Shown piece by piece: positions 12,737 to 15,562 of a DNA stretch of 15,562 nucleotides; position 1 is the stretch's first letter; each line of letters opens with the position of its first letter. A program made the translations under genes and the position numbers. The notes beneath the pieces are model-generated. The model saw nothing but the letters and a program-made list of their open reading frames with translations. It had not been told where the DNA came from and ran no database searches. Source of the DNA: an uncultured Clostridia bacterium. Its GTDB lineage: Bacteria > Bacillota > Clostridia > Lachnospirales > Lachnospiraceae. The stretch is taken from the NCBI GenBank assembly GCA_946186175.1, contig CAMHMG010000048.1:1-15562 (forward strand). The letters run 5' to 3'.

Positions 12737-15307
12737 ATGGCAGCATTCGAAAGGGTAAAGAGTGGTATTCCGGAAATGGACAAAGCGCTTAATAATATTC
12801 GCCTTGGAGATAATGTGGTATGGCGGGTGTCTGAATTATCAGAGTTTAAATTATTTATGGAACCATATATCAGACAGGCTATTCTGGATAAACGGAAGAT
12901 TATATATTTTAGATTTGCCAGTCATGAGAGATTATTAGATGAAAGTCCTGAAATAAAGACAATCAGTGTTTTCTTATCTCATAGGTTTGAAGATTTTACA
13001 GTTGATATCCATAATGCAATCGAAAAAGAAGGGAAAGATGCTTTTTATGTTTTTGATTGTTTGTCTGAGCTTCAGGCTGCATGGGCGACAGATCTTATGA
13101 TGGGCAATTTTTTTAGAGTTACATGTCCATTTTTATTTATATTAGATACGGTTGCTTTTTTTCCAATCATAAGAGGCAGGCATTCTGTTCAAGCTGTTAA
13201 TAAAATACTTAATACAACACAGCTTTTCTTTGATGTTTATTCAGATAAAAAGAATATTTATGTACGTCCGGAAAAGGTGTGGAACAGAAATTCTGATACT
13301 ATGTTTCTCCCACATATATATAATCCCTCAAATGGGAGTTTTCAGCCAATATTAGATGGTGTCAAGTCGAGCAGGTTTTATCAAACACTCGGCTTGGCAC
13401 AGAGGTCAGCTGAAGAGCAGTATGCTGATTCGTGGGATCGTTTTTTTAATAATGTAAAGGTATTAGCTAAAAATGGTATGGATATAATAGAAGAATGCTC
13501 TAGAATGTGTGACATTATGATGACTCGTGACATGAAAATGCGAAAAATGGTAAAGAAGCATTTTAAACCTGAAGATTATTTTGCGGTAAGAGACCATATG
13601 ATTGGAACTGGAATGATAGGTGGCAAGGCATGTGGTATGCTTTTGGCAAGAGCAATTATTTGTAATAGAGAACCTGATTTGAAAGAAGTACTAGAACCAC
13701 ATGACTCATTTTATATCGGATCAGATGTATATTATACATATATTGTTGATAATAATATGTGGGATATCCGAATAAAGCAACGAACGGAAGAGGGATATTT
13801 TGCACTTGCCGATGAGTTCGCTTCAAAACTTATGAATGGTAAATTTTCTGACACGATGAGAGAGCAGTTTATCAGAATTATTGAGTATTATGGGCAGGAT
13901 CCTTATATCATCCGTTCGAGCAGTATATTGGAGGATGGTTTTGGAAATGCGTTTGCAGGGAAATACGAGTCTGTATTTTGTGTGAACAGGGGGAATCTTG
14001 AGGAGCGGGTGAATGAATTTGAACATGCTATTAAGGTCGTATATGCTAGTTCAATGAATTTGTCAGCACTAGACTATCGTAAACGGCGAGGTCTTGAGAA
14101 GCGAGATGAGCAGATGGCATTGTTGGTGCAGCGTGTGTCAGGTTCATACTATGGCTCAAATTATATGCCATGTGCTGCAGGTGTTGGTTATTCATATAGT
14201 CCATACAAGATAATGAAAAACATTGATCCTAGAGCAGGTATGTTGAGATTAGTCATGGGACTTGGAACATCGGCAGTGGATCGGACCGAAGGTTCATATC
14301 CGCGAATAGTAAATCTTGATATGCCGGAAAAAACATCATATTCTTCGTCAGCTGAAAAACATAAGTTTTCCCAAGGGAAAGCTGAAGCAATCAATATGAT
14401 AGAGCAGTCGATTAAGAGATATTCTATTGATGAGATAGAGGCTGACATTCCAAATTATCTTGATAAAATATTATTTGAGCATGACTACGATGCTGAATCA
14501 AGACTACGTGAAATGGGTAGAAGACGTGAAGTCAAATTTATTTCATGTAAGGGATTAGTTGAAAATAAAATACTGATGAATCAGATGAAGAGGATGCTTT
14601 CCTGCATTCAGGATGAGTATCAATATCCGGTTGATACAGAGTTTACCATTAATATTTCAGAAAATGGGGAGTATTCTATAGATCTTCTACAATGCCGGCC
14701 TTTGCAGGTTCAGAAGGGGATTTCTGAAACAGTAATTCCTGACAATATACATGAAGATAGAATTTTGCTTGAGAGTAAAGGTGTATCAATGGGATTACCT
14801 AAAACTACGAAGCTTGATCTTATAGTGTATGTAGATCCCATTAAATATTACAACATGCCTTACAAGATGAAAGATTTGGTGGCAAAGTTGGTTGGAAAAG
14901 TAAACTGGCATTATCGGGATACCGATAAGCACATGATGCTTATTGTTCCAGGGAGGATTGGTACGACCTCTCCTGAACTTGGTGTTCCTACAGCATTTTC
15001 GGATATTAGTGCATATGAGATAATATGCGAAGTTGAAGAATCTAAAGCAGGATACAATCCGGAGCTGTCTTACGGAAGCCATATCTTTCAAGATCTTGTT
15101 GAAGCTGAAATCCTATATACAGCAGTCTTCCATAACGAAAAAACGATGCATTTTGCACCGGAAAAACTTAAGGCATGCCCGGATATAGTAAATGAATTTG
15201 AAGCAGGAGATGAGCTCCAAGATATTGTCCATATATATGATGTCAAAGATAAAAAATGTGAGGTTTATGATGATGTAGCCAATGAACATTTGCTTATTAC
15301 ACTTTAA
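12737..15307 (+). CDS. PEP-synthase/PPDK-type ATP-grasp protein with degenerate KaiC-like N-terminal domain
   Basis: An 856-residue protein without membrane segments. Residues 5-67 (FERVKSGIPEMDKAL, then KIIYFRFASHERLL) follow the start of KaiC/RecA-like ATPases. The place of the Walker A loop, however, reads WRVSELSEFK with no GKT/S; a Walker-B-like strand LFILDTVAFF is at 133-142. From about 290 comes a PPDK_N-type ATP-grasp domain: GGKACGMLLARAI (295-307), IIRSSSILEDGFGNAFAGKYES (391-412), LVQRVSGSYYG (463-473), GLGTSAVDRTEGSYPRIV (508-525) and LLQCRPLQ (650-657). The C-terminal region has PGRIGTTSPELGVPTAFSDIS (738-758). There is no TSHAAI-type phospho-histidine domain and no PEP/pyruvate barrel, so it cannot carry out the full PEP synthase or PPDK reaction. 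AGGAGG precedes the ATG by 10 bases. A companion gene follows 57 bases later. Its function is unknown; ATP-dependent phosphotransfer or regulation are guesses. Confidence 0.8.
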   Translation: MAAFERVKSGIPEMDKALNNIRLGDNVVWRVSELSEFKLFMEPYIRQAILDKRKIIYFRFASHERLLDESPEIKTISVFLSHRFEDFTVDIHNAIEKEGKDAFYVFDCLSELQAAWATDLMMGNFFRVTCPFLFILDTVAFFPIIRGRHSVQAVNKILNTTQLFFDVYSDKKNIYVRPEKVWNRNSDTMFLPHIYNPSNGSFQPILDGVKSSRFYQTLGLAQRSAEEQYADSWDRFFNNVKVLAKNGMDIIEECSRMCDIMMTRDMKMRKMVKKHFKPEDYFAVRDHMIGTGMIGGKACGMLLARAIICNREPDLKEVLEPHDSFYIGSDVYYTYIVDNNMWDIRIKQRTEEGYFALADEFASKLMNGKFSDTMREQFIRIIEYYGQDPYIIRSSSILEDGFGNAFAGKYESVFCVNRGNLEERVNEFEHAIKVVYASSMNLSALDYRKRRGLEKRDEQMALLVQRVSGSYYGSNYMPCAAGVGYSYSPYKIMKNIDPRAGMLRLVMGLGTSAVDRTEGSYPRIVNLDMPEKTSYSSSAEKHKFSQGKAEAINMIEQSIKRYSIDEIEADIPNYLDKILFEHDYDAESRLREMGRRREVKFISCKGLVENKILMNQMKRMLSCIQDEYQYPVDTEFTINISENGEYSIDLLQCRPLQVQKGISETVIPDNIHEDRILLESKGVSMGLPKTTKLDLIVYVDPIKYYNMPYKMKDLVAKLVGKVNWHYRDTDKHMMLIVPGRIGTTSPELGVPTAFSDISAYEIICEVEESKAGYNPELSYGSHIFQDLVEAEILYTAVFHNEKTMHFAPEKLKACPDIVNEFEAGDELQDIVHIYDVKDKKCEVYDDVANEHLLITL

Positions 15308-15364
15308 ATAGGGTAACAAATATTTAGAAAACTTAAGGATTAGAAAAAAAGAAGGAGAGATTAA

Positions 15365-15562
15365 ATGATATCGCTTAATGATTATCTATATGACGGAAAT
15401 ACGGTTGTAAAAATCCTGCATAACTATTCACAGGATTTAAAGAAGTTTGCCATTGATTCCGGGAATGGTGTTGATTTGGCTCATAGTAATTATCTGTTGC
15501 AGGTCATAGAATTGCTTGAACATAATGACTTTTTAACAGTTCAGTCACAACAGATAAGAGAA
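15365..15562 (+). CDS. N-terminal part of an unrecognised protein, cut by window end
   Basis: The first 66 codons are present and the frame is open to the window edge. It starts MISLNDYLYDGNTVVKILHN and continues with two predicted helices including SNYLLQVIELLEHNDFLTVQ. The composition is that of a soluble, helix-rich cytoplasmic protein, with no signal peptide. GGAGAG precedes the ATG. It lies 57 bases after the ATP-grasp fusion gene with no hairpin between, so the two are likely co-transcribed and may work together. I do not recognise the family from this part. Confidence 0.7.
   Translation, partial: MISLNDYLYDGNTVVKILHNYSQDLKKFAIDSGNGVDLAHSNYLLQVIELLEHNDFLTVQSQQIRE

Noticed and set aside
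12737..15307. Annotation as a working PEP synthase or pyruvate phosphate dikinase
   Set aside because: No phospho-histidine motif and no PEP-binding barrel are present, so only the ATP-grasp part of those enzymes is shared.
1..15562. Mobile elements, CRISPR arrays, tRNA or rRNA genes, antiphage systems
   Set aside because: No transposase, integrase, direct-repeat array, cloverleaf or defence-gene motif was seen on either strand.

Overview
The window reads as chromosomal DNA of a low-GC, anaerobic Gram-positive bacterium, most likely a clostridial gut-type organism of the Lachnospiraceae kind. The reasons are AT-rich codon use, strong AGGAGG-type ribosome sites, an oxygen-sensitive two-chain iron-sulfur serine dehydratase, a Nim-type flavoprotein, a lipoprotein-anchored binding protein, and close intrinsic terminators. 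All supported genes are on the + strand. I see no tRNA, rRNA, CRISPR, insertion sequence or phage gene.

Region 1 (1-2661): the tail of a probable class IV aminotransferase, a PucR-family regulator, and an iron-type alcohol dehydrogenase. The 191-base gap before the dehydrogenase carries a perfect 6+6 palindrome, a good sigma-70-type promoter and a long hairpin in the predicted leader. A terminator follows the dehydrogenase.

Region 2 (2662-9629): a cytidylate-kinase-like gene, then a complete LivJHMGF-type ABC importer followed 66 bases later by a class III (omega) aminotransferase and a strong terminator. My reading is that regions 1 and 2 form a catabolic cluster. The importer would bring in an amino compound, the aminotransferase would convert it to an aldehyde with 2-oxoglutarate or pyruvate as acceptor, and the iron-type dehydrogenase would reduce the aldehyde to an alcohol with NAD(P)H. 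PucR would sense substrate. The aminotransferase resembles the taurine:2-oxoglutarate group, but beta-alanine, GABA, 5-aminovalerate or similar substrates cannot be excluded, and no isethionate lyase lies in the window.

Region 3 (9630-12616): sdaAB-sdaAA (L-serine to pyruvate plus ammonia). Immediately behind it is the 3' remnant of a formate-tetrahydrofolate ligase gene, about 80 codons with no 5' part. Next come a Nim-type pyridoxamine-phosphate-oxidase-fold gene whose promoter overlaps a palindrome, and a divergent shikimate-kinase-like gene.

Region 4 (12617-15562): a promoter and leader hairpin, then an 856-residue protein. It joins a KaiC-like N-terminal domain that has lost its Walker A loop to a PEP-synthase/PPDK-type ATP-grasp domain, and it lacks the phospho-histidine and PEP-binding domains. 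The start of an unrecognised companion gene runs off the end. This is the most novel protein in the window.
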